DNA from: Rhodospirillaceae bacterium | Lineage (GTDB): Bacteria; Pseudomonadota; Alphaproteobacteria; CACIAM-22H2 | DNA: 37,308 nucleotides | Direction: 5' to 3' | Assembly (NCBI GenBank): GCA_022843945.1 | Contig: JALHMR010000045.1 | Coordinates: 1 to 37,308, forward strand | Shown here: in pieces, positions 30,733 to 37,308 of the stretch | Layout of the letters: each line of letters opens with the position of its first letter | Position numbering within the stretch: the stretch's first letter is position 1 | Program-made: the position numbers and the translations under genes | Notes under the pieces: generated by a model | Databases searched by the model: none | The model's input: the letters and a program-made list of their open reading frames with translations, nothing else | Told to the model about the DNA's origin: nothing

Positions 30733-31803
30733 CTAGCGAACGTACGCCGAAAGGCCTCCTGCTGTTATCGTTACGCTTCGCGCGCCAAATAGCGCCTTGT
30801 ACCGATCAGCTGCGGGACCCGCACCCTTAACGATGACTTCAATCTTCTTTTTTTCATGTCCCCTTTGGTCGAGCTTCAACTGGCACGACTTCAATAGATG
30901 CTTAAATTCGTAGTCTGCTTCCGGCAGCGAGTATCCGACAAATATCCAGTCCTTTGCAGATGACAGCATCTGCTCTGCAGCAAGCCATGCGTTGCTGAAA
31001 GCGTGCGTCCGAAACGACTTCTTAAAGCTGAATGTAGCTATGTGAGGACCAACGGCCGAACTACAGATCGGACAATCTCGTTCCCCCGGCGCGATCCCAA
31101 GGGCACGATTGAATTCCGCACCTCGAAAATCTGCTTCAAATAGCCGGAAGTCAGATCGAATCAAGCCAGCCTGGATATTCAGTGATAGCTTCTTATACCG
31201 GTCAAAGAAGACAGCCCGACAGTTATCACAGTAGACCCAGTTACTTGACCCATGAACTTTCGCGATCTTGATGGCACTAGCTTCGTCGTCAAACAAAGCT
31301 GAACTGCGCCAGATGTAACTCGAAACGCAGTAGCTAACGGGACGACTCGGCGCAAGCTCTTCCAAGTGTCGCTCTAGAACGATGTCCCAATTGAGGACGA
31401 TGAAACCAACCGGGCTGGGAGAGTCGCATACGCCGACCTTGTGAAGAAATTTCTTTATGTCCGAAGAAACGTGAAAGCGAGCATCGAGGATCTGAAAGGT
31501 GCGGAAGATTAACATCCGCCTCAGAGCACGCAGTTTCTTGGGAGTAAATGTTAGACCGAAATTGTGCCCGCTTCCCGCAGACAAATCGATCATTGTGAAC
31601 ATGTCTTCCAATGAAGGTAGGGCATCCCCTTCTTTCCAATGAAAACATTGAGCGAGATATTCCCGAATTGCTTTCGTGATCCGCTGATCTATGGCGCTGA
31701 CAAAGTTTGTGCCTAGCAATTGAGATGAGAACTCTGCCTGGGTGGGTAAGCCGGCATTCACAGAGAACCCGGCGCCGAGAACAATTGCTGTCTTAACCGA
31801 CAT
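30733..31803 (-). CDS. SIR2-family protein with zinc-ribbon cysteines
   Basis: 356 aa from ATG 31803 (GAGGG six bases upstream; a TTG at 31824 is also open). NAD-binding GAGFS is at residues 10-14 with the N-A-G-L-P continuation; LNWDIVLE (N138, D140) and the catalytic-type histidine H184 in KVHGSSNW follow. Four cysteines, C192/C195 (YCDNC) and C244/C247 (CPIC), form a likely zinc site. IFVGYSLPEADYEF (288-300) is the closing Rossmann motif of the SIR2_2-like group. These proteins are sirtuin-fold NAD-consuming enzymes; several are NADase effectors of phage defence (Thoeris ThsA, DSR, SIR2-Argonaute). No Argonaute, HerA or TIR partner is nearby; only the convergent 270-aa gene. AT-rich codon use marks it as foreign. 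Confidence 0.85.
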   Translation of the reverse strand: MSVKTAIVLGAGFSVNAGLPTQAEFSSQLLGTNFVSAIDQRITKAIREYLAQCFHWKEGDALPSLEDMFTMIDLSAGSGHNFGLTFTPKKLRALRRMLIFRTFQILDARFHVSSDIKKFLHKVGVCDSPSPVGFIVLNWDIVLERHLEELAPSRPVSYCVSSYIWRSSALFDDEASAIKIAKVHGSSNWVYCDNCRAVFFDRYKKLSLNIQAGLIRSDFRLFEADFRGAEFNRALGIAPGERDCPICSSAVGPHIATFSFKKSFRTHAFSNAWLAAEQMLSSAKDWIFVGYSLPEADYEFKHLLKSCQLKLDQRGHEKKKIEVIVKGAGPAADRYKALFGARSVTITAGGLSAYVR

Positions 31804-31880
31804 TCCCCACCCTCTTGTGCGCAATCTAACAGTCGAGCCTCGCGGAAAGGATACTTTCGGCCGTCAGTTGCTTGGCCGGA

Positions 31881-33044
31881 TCAGGTCAGGTGCGGGCTCT
31901 TGATATAGGCGTCGCTCTGCATCTCAGCGAGGCGCGAGGCGGTGCGCTGGAACTCCTTGGCATGATCGCCCGCGCCGCACAGCCGGTCGGCCGGCACCGA
32001 AGCGGCGCAGATCAGGTTCACACGATGCTCGTAGAGCTCGTCGATCAGCGTCACGAAGCGCCGCGTGGCATCGCGCATGTCGGGCTTGAGCTCCGGGATG
32101 CCGTCGAGCACCAGGGTATGGAACTGCGTGGCGATGGCGGCATAGTCCGCCGGCCCGAGCGGCTTCTCGCAGAGCTCCGCGAAGGTCGCCATGGCGGCGC
32201 GGTTGGCCACGCGCGGCAGGCGCAACATACGCCCGAGCACCAGCACGTCCTCCGGCCCCGGCGTCTCGTCCCCGGCCAGATCGGTGAAGGCTGACTCCAG
32301 CGCCGCCGTCGCCGCGGCGCCCAGCGGCGTATGGTAGACCGTCATCCCGGCCGCGCGGTTGAGGCGGTAGTCGGTCGCCGATTCGAGCTCGAGCACGTCC
32401 ATCTTCTGCTTGAGGATCTCGATCGCCGGCAGGAACAGCTCGCGCTGCAGCCCGCCCTTGTAGAGATCGTCGGGCAGCGTGTTCGAGGTGCCGACCACGA
32501 CCACGCCCTTGTCGAACAGCGCCCCGAACAGCCGGCCGAGGATCACCGCATCGGCGATGTTGGTGACCTGGAACTCGTCGAAGCACAGCAGCCAGGCCTC
32601 GGCCGACAGCCGTTCGGCGAGCGGCGGGATGGGATCGGCATCGCCGGATTTCTTCGCCAGGGTCTGGCGCCACTCGTGGATGCGCTTATGGACCTCGAGC
32701 ATGAACTCGTGGAAATGCACGCGCCGCTTCTTGGGCACCGACGAGGCGGCAAAGAACAGGTCCATGAGCATGGACTTGCCGCGCCCGACCTGGCCGACGA
32801 GGTACAACCCCATGGGCGGGGCACCCGCACCACCGAGGCCGAGGCCACGCGCGAAGCCGAGATTGGCGCGCCAGAAGCCCGGGCCGGCCTTGGGCTCGTA
32901 GTCGAGGAGCGCCCCGTGCAGGGTTTCGAGCTTTTCGGCCGCCAGCGCCTGGGCTGGATCGGGACGAAGCTCACCCGCCGCCAGCTTCGCGCGGTAGGCG
33001 GCCAGCGGCGACAAACGTTGGGGTTCGGGTGTGGCGTCAGGCAT
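31881..33044 (-). CDS. zapE: Cell division protein ZapE (AFG1-like ATPase)
   Basis: 387 aa. AAA+ ATPase of the AFG1/LACE1 family; in Escherichia coli ZapE associates with the Z ring under low oxygen or heat, and the mitochondrial relative helps respiratory protein turnover. Walker A is GQVGRGKS (84-91); Walker B is LLCFDEFQV with D156-E157; FHEFMLEVHKRIHEWR and TSNTLPDDLYKGGLQRELFLPAI are family signatures, followed by the sensor region VTLIDELYEHRVNLICAA. ATG at 33044. In many Alphaproteobacteria zapE stands next to mdh-sucCDAB; here it is the far border of the accessory block. Confidence 0.95.
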   Translation of the reverse strand: MPDATPEPQRLSPLAAYRAKLAAGELRPDPAQALAAEKLETLHGALLDYEPKAGPGFWRANLGFARGLGLGGAGAPPMGLYLVGQVGRGKSMLMDLFFAASSVPKKRRVHFHEFMLEVHKRIHEWRQTLAKKSGDADPIPPLAERLSAEAWLLCFDEFQVTNIADAVILGRLFGALFDKGVVVVGTSNTLPDDLYKGGLQRELFLPAIEILKQKMDVLELESATDYRLNRAAGMTVYHTPLGAAATAALESAFTDLAGDETPGPEDVLVLGRMLRLPRVANRAAMATFAELCEKPLGPADYAAIATQFHTLVLDGIPELKPDMRDATRRFVTLIDELYEHRVNLICAASVPADRLCGAGDHAKEFQRTASRLAEMQSDAYIKSPHLT

Positions 33045-33089
33045 CGCGAATCTGTTTCGCGCCGCCGGATTTGTCCGGCGACGGGGCCA

Positions 33090-34064
33090 TTATAGGCGGG
33101 AGGCTTGCGCCCGTGCCAGTGCCGCCTCGGCCTCGGCCACGAGGCGTGCGACGATGGCCGCGGCGGGCTCGACTTTCTTAACCAGGTCGACCCCCTCCCC
33201 GGCCCAGACGACCATGGTCCCGGTATCGCCCTTGTCGGCCGCGGCGAAATACCGCGGGCGTTCGCTATCCAGCCCGTCACGCAACGCCGCCTCATTGCCG
33301 TGCCAGCGCGCCGAGAAGTCGTTGGCCAGCGCCCGGCCGGTGTACTGCTCCGGCCAGTCGATGGCCCGGCCGATATCGAAGACGCGCGTGCGCAAGGTCT
33401 CGTCGCCGCCTGCCATGGCGATGCGCTGTTTGACATTGGGATGCGACAGCGACTCCTCGGCGGCAATGAAGCGCGTCCCGACCAGCACGCCCGCTGCCCC
33501 CAGGGCCAGGGCGGCGGCCAACCCCCGCCCGTCGGCGATCCCGCCCGCCGCCAGAACCGGAACGGGGTGAACCGCATCGACCACGGCCGGGACCAACGGC
33601 AGCGTCGAGCGCCCGCTGTTCGGATCGCCGCCATGGCCGCCGGCTTCGAGACCCTGGGCGATGATCGCGTCCGCACCCAGCCGCGCCACCTCACGGGCCA
33701 TGGCCAGGGTCTGCACCTGCATGATGAGCCGGGCGCCCGCCTTCTTGATCTTGCCCGCAAAGGGAGCGGCATCGCCGAAGGACAGCATCACGGCGCGTGG
33801 GCGGCGCGCCAGCGCGGTGTCGAGGCGCTGCGGCGCCTTGGCCAGATCCCAGGTGATGAAGCCGATGCCGACCGGCTGGTTGCCCGCCGCGTCGAACTCG
33901 CGCTCGATGAAGGCGTCATCGGCGTAGCCCACGCCGATCAGGCCGAGCCCGCCCGCGCGCGTCACCGCCGCCGCCAGCCTGCCGCCGGCGGTGGCACCCA
34001 TCGGCGCCAGCACGATCGGGTGCTGGATACCGAACAGATCCGTCAGTGCGGTTCGGAACGCCAT
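33090..34064 (-). CDS. Nitronate monooxygenase-family flavoprotein
   Basis: 324 aa from ATG 34064, with GAGGT nine bases upstream; the GTG at 34079 lies within that region. FMN-dependent TIM barrel of the nitronate monooxygenase / 2-nitropropane dioxygenase family, which oxidises nitronates such as propionate 3-nitronate with O2. Signatures: IQHPIVLAPMGATAGG, GLGLIGVGY, AIIAQGLEAGGHGGD (catalytic His region) and AGGIADGRGLAAALALGA followed by GVLVGTRFIAAEES. The length and the motifs fit class I or related enzymes; the actual substrate is open. It lies between zapE (45 bases downstream) and a palindromic repeat. Confidence 0.87.
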   Translation of the reverse strand: MAFRTALTDLFGIQHPIVLAPMGATAGGRLAAAVTRAGGLGLIGVGYADDAFIEREFDAAGNQPVGIGFITWDLAKAPQRLDTALARRPRAVMLSFGDAAPFAGKIKKAGARLIMQVQTLAMAREVARLGADAIIAQGLEAGGHGGDPNSGRSTLPLVPAVVDAVHPVPVLAAGGIADGRGLAAALALGAAGVLVGTRFIAAEESLSHPNVKQRIAMAGGDETLRTRVFDIGRAIDWPEQYTGRALANDFSARWHGNEAALRDGLDSERPRYFAAADKGDTGTMVVWAGEGVDLVKKVEPAAAIVARLVAEAEAALARAQASRL

Positions 34065-34085
34065 CGTGATGTACCTCACTCAATG

Positions 34086-34232
34086 CCCCTCTCCGCGCGA
34101 AGCGGGGAGAGGGAGGGACCCACGGCTGCAAGCCGTGGGAGGGTGAGGTGTCCTATTTGTTGAACGACGAGGAGCCCACCTCACCCGCTCGCTGCGCTCG
34201 CACCCTCTCCCCCCGTTCCGGGCGGAGAGGGT
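34086..34232. repeat. Composite palindromic repeat, copy A
   Basis: 147 bases. Left half: CCCTCTCC...GGAGAGGG hairpin, then a perfect 9-bp stem CCCACGGCT/AGCCGTGGG with loop GCA, then AGGGTGAGGTG. After about 25 unique bases the right half starts with CACCTCACCC, complementary to the end of the left half, and continues GCTCGCTGCGCTCGCACCC to GGCGGAGAGGGT. The whole folds as one long interrupted hairpin. It fills the gap between the tautomerase and nitronate monooxygenase genes. Confidence 0.85.
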
Positions 34233-34235
34233 TAG

Positions 34236-34448
34236 TTACTTCGCGGCCGCCTTCTTGCGCTGGCGATAGACCGTGGTGCTGACGCCCGCCACACCCCAGT
34301 TGCCGGGCTCGACCTCGTCGATCAGCACGAACGTCTTCTCGGGGTCCTTGCCCAGCGTCCTGACCAGCAGCTCGGTCACGCCGGCGATCAGCGTGTCCTT
34401 CTGCTCCTGGGTGACGCCAGAGGTGAGCTTGATATTGACGTAGGGCAT
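34236..34448 (-). CDS. 4-Oxalocrotonate tautomerase family protein
   Basis: 70 aa from ATG 34448. The catalytic base of this family is the N-terminal proline exposed after Met removal, and it is present (MPYVNIKLTSGVT). The rest, EQKDTLIAGVTELLVRTLGKDPEKT and FVLIDEVEPGNWGVAGVS, is typical of the small homohexameric tautomerases that move double bonds in 2-hydroxymuconate-like acids. An in-frame extension to 34517 exists, but it is translated repeat sequence and would hide the proline, so 34448 is firm. It is flanked on both sides by copies of the same palindromic repeat. Confidence 0.93.
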   Translation of the reverse strand: MPYVNIKLTSGVTQEQKDTLIAGVTELLVRTLGKDPEKTFVLIDEVEPGNWGVAGVSTTVYRQRKKAAAK

Positions 34449-34479
34449 GCGGGCTCCGGGAATGAGAGCCGCGATCTTA

Positions 34480-34615
34480 CCCCTCTCCGCGCGAAGCGGG
34501 GAGAGGGAGGGGCCCAACGCGGAGCGTTGGGAGGGTGAGGTGTATTGCGGAACGGACCCACCTCACCCGCTCGCTGCGCTCGCACCCTCTCCCCCCGAGG
34601 ACGGGCGGAGAGGGT
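34480..34615. repeat. Composite palindromic repeat, copy B
   Basis: 136 bases, same orientation and architecture as copy A. Here the central stem is CCCAACGC/GCGTTGGG with loop GGA: the bases differ from copy A on both arms, but pairing is kept. Unique spacer between the halves is TATTGCGGAACGGACC-like. It lies between the SAF-domain oxidoreductase and tautomerase genes. Confidence 0.85.
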
Positions 34616-34620
34616 AAGTG

Positions 34621-35982
34621 CTACTCCGCCGCCGCTCGTGCCGTGCCGCGGAACATTGTCTCCATCTCGCGGCGCAGGCGCACGGCGTCGAGCGTCTCGT
34701 CGGCCTGCACGTCGGCCCAGCGCACCGGCTGGCCGGCCTTCACGGGGTTGAGCAGCTTGACCTTGTGGGCGAGGCCGAGCGGCAAGGCGCCGATGCGCAA
34801 GGACTCCGCCGCCGGCAGCAGCTTGCCGACCACGGTGTAGCCGCCCTCGCCGTCGAGCATCTCGCCGGCTTTGAGGTCGCGCTTGGCGCTGGCCACCGCG
34901 TCGGCGCGGAAGCCGTCGGCGCAGCCGGTCGGCTCGCCCCGGATGCCGACCGAGGCGACCGAGACGCCGAGTTCCAGCCCGATCAGGTGCCAACGCTTGT
35001 ACATGGCGGCGTAGCGGCCCGACGGATCGGTCACCAGCCCGTACTCGCTGAAGCAGCGGCGCACATATTCGGTGTCGCCTTCGAAACAGACGAACACGCC
35101 CCAGCGGATGTTGTGCGGGATCGGCCGACCGTCGCGCTCGAGCGACGAGAGCACCTCGACCTGGCCCTTGCTGTGGAGCTGGCCGCCTTCGGATTTCGGC
35201 CGGCAGACGAAGGGGATGTCCTCGAGGCTGGCGGGCGGATATTCGAGGCCGTTGGGCGGCGGCACCAGGCCGGCGGCATTGCACACCGCCGTGCTCTCGA
35301 TCGCCGGCTTCGAGCCGTCGAGAAACGAATTGAACATCTGCGGATTGAGGCCGCCAAGCTTCGCCTGCTCGGCCGACAGCCCCCAGTGGTTCCACACCGT
35401 CTCCGGTGTGGACTGCGCGTAATGCGGCAGCCATTTATGGCCACGACCCGCACTCACCACGTCGAAGCCGGCGGCGCGCGCCCAGTCGACCAGGTCGCAG
35501 ATCAGCGCCGGCTGATCGCCGTAAGCCAGCGAATAGACCACGCCAGCTTCCGCTGCCTTGCGCGCCAGCACCGGGCCGCAGAAGGCATCGGCCTCCACCG
35601 TCACCATGACCACGTGCTTCTTGGCGGCGAAGGCCCACAGCGCGTGGGTGACGGCGGCCGGCGGATGACCGGTGACTTCGACAATGATCTCCACGGCCGG
35701 ATGCTTGATCAGCGCTTCGGCGTTGTCGGTGATGTGGGTGCCGCCGCTCTTGGCCGCGTCGTCCAGCGACTTGGCCCCGATGCGCGCCGCATCCCAGCCG
35801 GTCTTGGCGAGCGCCTCGCGCGCCCGGTCCGGCGAAAGATCGGCCAGGCCGACGAGATGGATGCCCGGCGTGCGGCGCGCTTGCGCCAGGTACATGGTGC
35901 CGAATTTGCCCGCCCCGATGATGCCGATGCGCAACGGCTTGCCGGCGGCCTGGCGCTCGAGGAGTTTGCGATGAAGGTTCAT
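34621..35982 (-). CDS. NAD(P)-dependent oxidoreductase with C-terminal SAF domain
   Basis: 453 aa. An N-terminal Rossmann domain (LRIGIIGAGKFGTMYLAQ, residues 18-35; LVGLADLSPDRAREAL) resembles homoserine dehydrogenase. A middle catalytic part has EVTGHPPAA, VTVEADAFCGPVLARKA and the DLVDWARAAGFDVVSAGRG turn. A C-terminal SAF-like part (about 365-430: KAGEMLDGEGGYTVVG, LPLGLAHKVKLLNPVKAGQP) follows. Relatives act in carbohydrate-acid or branched sugar catabolism, but the substrate is unknown here. AGAAGG ribosome-binding site seven bases before ATG. Its neighbours, a PhyH dioxygenase, tautomerase and GntR regulator, suggest oxidation of a small carbon source. Confidence 0.82.
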   Translation of the reverse strand: MNLHRKLLERQAAGKPLRIGIIGAGKFGTMYLAQARRTPGIHLVGLADLSPDRAREALAKTGWDAARIGAKSLDDAAKSGGTHITDNAEALIKHPAVEIIVEVTGHPPAAVTHALWAFAAKKHVVMVTVEADAFCGPVLARKAAEAGVVYSLAYGDQPALICDLVDWARAAGFDVVSAGRGHKWLPHYAQSTPETVWNHWGLSAEQAKLGGLNPQMFNSFLDGSKPAIESTAVCNAAGLVPPPNGLEYPPASLEDIPFVCRPKSEGGQLHSKGQVEVLSSLERDGRPIPHNIRWGVFVCFEGDTEYVRRCFSEYGLVTDPSGRYAAMYKRWHLIGLELGVSVASVGIRGEPTGCADGFRADAVASAKRDLKAGEMLDGEGGYTVVGKLLPAAESLRIGALPLGLAHKVKLLNPVKAGQPVRWADVQADETLDAVRLRREMETMFRGTARAAAE

Positions 35983-36004
35983 GAGCGTCGCCTTCTCTCA
36001 TTTT

Positions 36005-36090
36005 GTCATGCCCGGGCGAAGCGCAGCGCAGACCCGGGCATCCATCGCACCGTCGGCACAATGGACCCCCGGGTCAAGCCCGGGGGTGAC
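36005..36090 (-). repeat. Two-hairpin intergenic repeat, copy 2 (GTCACCC...GGGCATGAC family)
   Basis: 86 bases, read on the minus strand. The first hairpin is CCCCGGG-CTTGA-CCCGGGG and the second ATGCCCGGGTC...CGCCCGGGCAT, with a longer loop than copy 1 at 13946. Shared blocks include GGGCTTGACCC, GATGGATGCCCGGGTC and CCCGGGCATGAC. It fills the PhyH-oxidoreductase gap. Confidence 0.85.
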
Positions 36091-36108
36091 ACATTAAATA
36101 CTGTCGGT

Positions 36109-36912
36109 TCACTCCGCCGCGCTCTGCCGGCGCGCTCCGGTCAGCAGGCAGTCGTCGGGCAGCATGTCGATCGGCGTGAAGTCGTGGTTGGCGATCCAGG
36201 TCGGCCGCTTGAAGCGGCGGATGGCGTTGTCGCAGCGGTTGAGCGACAGGTAGACGATCCAGCGCGACCACGGCGTCAGGTTCGAGCCCGAGGCGTGGAC
36301 CAGGGTGCCGTGGAACAGCAGCACCGACCCGGGCGGACCCTTGGGCGCCACGATGCCCCCTTCCTTCACCAGCCGCGTGATGGTCTCGTTGTCGATGGTC
36401 CATAGCGGATAGCTGGTGGTGGTGACGTCATGCCCGGCCTGCAATCGGCCGCGGCGATGGCTCTTGGGAATGAACATCAGCGGACCGTTGAACTCGTTGG
36501 CCTCGGCGAGGAACAAAGCGATGTTCATGGCCCGCGGGGTCGGCATCTGGTCGTCCTCGAACCAGGTGCCGTAATCCTGATGCCACTGCCACACCGCGCC
36601 GTCGAAGGCCGCCTTGGCGTTGATCTTGAACTGATGCATGTAGAGCTTGTCGGAGCCGAGGATCTGCATGCCCGGCTCGACCAGGCGCGGATGGCGCGCC
36701 AGGCGCTCGTAGACCGGGTTCCAGGTCTGGACGTAGAAAGCCGAGCGCGGCGCGTCGGTGCCCTTTTCGCGGATCACCTCCTCGCGCTTGGTGGCCAGGA
36801 TACCCGGCACCTCGGCGTTGAGGATGTCCATCTCCTGCGGCGAAAAGACATTGGGCAGGAACAGGTAGCCCTGCTCCTCGAATTCACGCAGCTGGTCGGC
36901 GGTGAGTTTCAT
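36109..36912 (-). CDS. Phytanoyl-CoA dioxygenase (PhyH) family protein
   Basis: 267 aa, ATG 36912 with GAGGGAGA upstream. Non-heme iron(II) and 2-oxoglutarate-dependent hydroxylase fold. The iron ligands can be assigned: H111 and D113 in WQWHQDYGTW, and H206 in LVHASGSNLTP; R217 (PWSRW) would hold 2-oxoglutarate. N-terminal FEEQGYLFLPNVFSPQEMD is the usual family start, and the length is typical. The substrate is unknown; bacterial relatives hydroxylate ectoine, amino acids and many small molecules. The gene starts 12 bases after the stop of the GntR regulator, so it is probably regulated by it and co-transcribed with it. Confidence 0.88.
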   Translation of the reverse strand: MKLTADQLREFEEQGYLFLPNVFSPQEMDILNAEVPGILATKREEVIREKGTDAPRSAFYVQTWNPVYERLARHPRLVEPGMQILGSDKLYMHQFKINAKAAFDGAVWQWHQDYGTWFEDDQMPTPRAMNIALFLAEANEFNGPLMFIPKSHRRGRLQAGHDVTTTSYPLWTIDNETITRLVKEGGIVAPKGPPGSVLLFHGTLVHASGSNLTPWSRWIVYLSLNRCDNAIRRFKRPTWIANHDFTPIDMLPDDCLLTGARRQSAAE

Positions 36913-36924
36913 CAGCGTTCTCCC

Positions 36925-37308
36925 TCAGGCGTACTTTTTAGCGTCATCCGGCGCTTGTTTCGCAAGTTGCGTAGCCAGCATCTTCGATGCCGCCTCGGCA
37001 TGAGCGCGCGCACGGCTCTCGGCCAGCTCCCCCTTGCCGGCGACGATGGCCTCGAGAATGGCTGAATGTTCGTCCCAGATACGCGTGGCGCGGTCGGACT
37101 GCAGCACGCCGCCCATGACCCGGCGGATGTGCTGCCAGTGCAGCGAGGCCGCCTCGGCGATCAGCGGATTGCCGGAGAGGTCGTAGACGAAGCGGTGGAA
37201 GTCGATGTCGGCGGCGATCATCCGGCCAACATCGCGGGCCTTCGCCGCCTCGCGGCCGGCGGCGATCAGCGCCGCGCAGCGCCCGGCAGCGTCGGGAGCA
37301 CGCTGCGC
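36925..37308 (-). CDS. GntR-family regulator, FCD ligand-binding domain, N-terminus beyond window
   Basis: The frame is open to the last base, so the winged-helix DNA-binding domain and the start lie outside; about 127 residues are visible. The visible part is the all-helical FCD domain: IAADIDFHRFVYDLSGNPLI with the metal-ligand Asp and His, then HWQHIRRVMGG, and WDEHSAILEAIVAGKGELAE with the second His, and RARAHAEAASK with the third. These His/Asp residues bind a divalent metal and a carboxylate effector in the family. TGA at 36925-36927. It is the likely regulator of the downstream PhyH gene and perhaps the oxidoreductase and tautomerase genes. Confidence 0.88.
   Translation of the reverse strand, partial: AQRAPDAAGRCAALIAAGREAAKARDVGRMIAADIDFHRFVYDLSGNPLIAEAASLHWQHIRRVMGGVLQSDRATRIWDEHSAILEAIVAGKGELAESRARAHAEAASKMLATQLAKQAPDDAKKYA

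Noticed and set aside
34180-34232. Rho-independent terminator in the repeat
   Set aside because: Stem-loops are present but no T-run follows on either strand; treated as a dispersed repeat.
34449-34517. N-terminal extension of the tautomerase (MGPSLSPLRAERG)
   Set aside because: It translates the palindromic repeat and would bury the catalytic N-terminal proline.
34086-34615. CRISPR array
   Set aside because: Only two large, imperfect repeat copies with a gene between them; no short regularly spaced repeats and no cas genes.

Overview
The window is a GC-rich (roughly two-thirds G+C by eye), densely coded bacterial chromosome segment. Its gene order is typical of Alphaproteobacteria and fits the Rhodospirillales/Reyranella neighbourhood best. 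Evidence: an F1-ATPase operon (atpHAGDC) without F0 genes and directly downstream of priA; the 2-oxoglutarate dehydrogenase/succinyl-CoA synthetase/malate dehydrogenase cluster with lpd nearby and zapE further upstream; and intergenic palindromic repeats of the kinds common in that class. The genus assignment is an inference. No tRNA, rRNA, CRISPR array, insertion sequence or phage gene was recognised, and no gene-free stretch exceeds 300 bases.

Layout. 1-1327 (+): the 3' part of a divergent polysaccharide deacetylase gene, then rppH. 1324-2782 (-): a secreted protein whose signal-peptide coding region carries a palindromic repeat, a small AT-richer gene, and a ferritin-like diiron protein. 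2869-7764 (-): atpHAGDC. 7937-10183 (-): priA. 10274-13939 (+): transaldolase-like fsa, DUF484, xerC, exoD and a GST. 14035-14271 (+): a small membrane protein. 14275-15684 (-): lpdA. 15837-18091 (+): two tandem paralogous serine beta-lactamase-like hydrolases. 18095-25386 (-): mdh-sucC-sucD-sucA-sucB in transcription order. With lpdA this supplies the 2-oxoglutarate to succinate and malate to oxaloacetate steps of the TCA cycle.

Between mdh and zapE lies an accessory block of about 6.5 kb. Its first part (25677-29731) is a divergent module. An orphan periplasmic binding protein of the 2-aminoethylphosphonate type points left. A phosphate-binding-type TIM-barrel protein, an sn-glycerol-1-phosphate dehydrogenase-like enzyme and a DeoR regulator point right. 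The divergent promoter holds two overlapping perfect palindromes built on TTTGCA/TGCAAA, and one of them covers the -35 of a good sigma70-type promoter. I read this as a candidate undescribed organophosphorus (glycerol-phosphate or phosphonate) utilisation system. Its second part (about 29732-31803) is visibly AT-richer. It holds an unrecognised coiled-coil protein and a SIR2-family protein, convergent with 27 bases between them: a candidate two-gene defence-like cargo.

31881-37308 (-): zapE, a nitronate monooxygenase-like flavoprotein, a 4-oxalocrotonate-tautomerase homologue, a SAF-domain NAD(P) oxidoreductase, a phytanoyl-CoA-dioxygenase-type protein and a truncated GntR/FCD regulator. The last four look like a small catabolic cluster of unknown substrate. 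Three of its junctions carry palindromic repeats. Two repeat families each occur twice in the window, and both show compensatory base changes in their stems.
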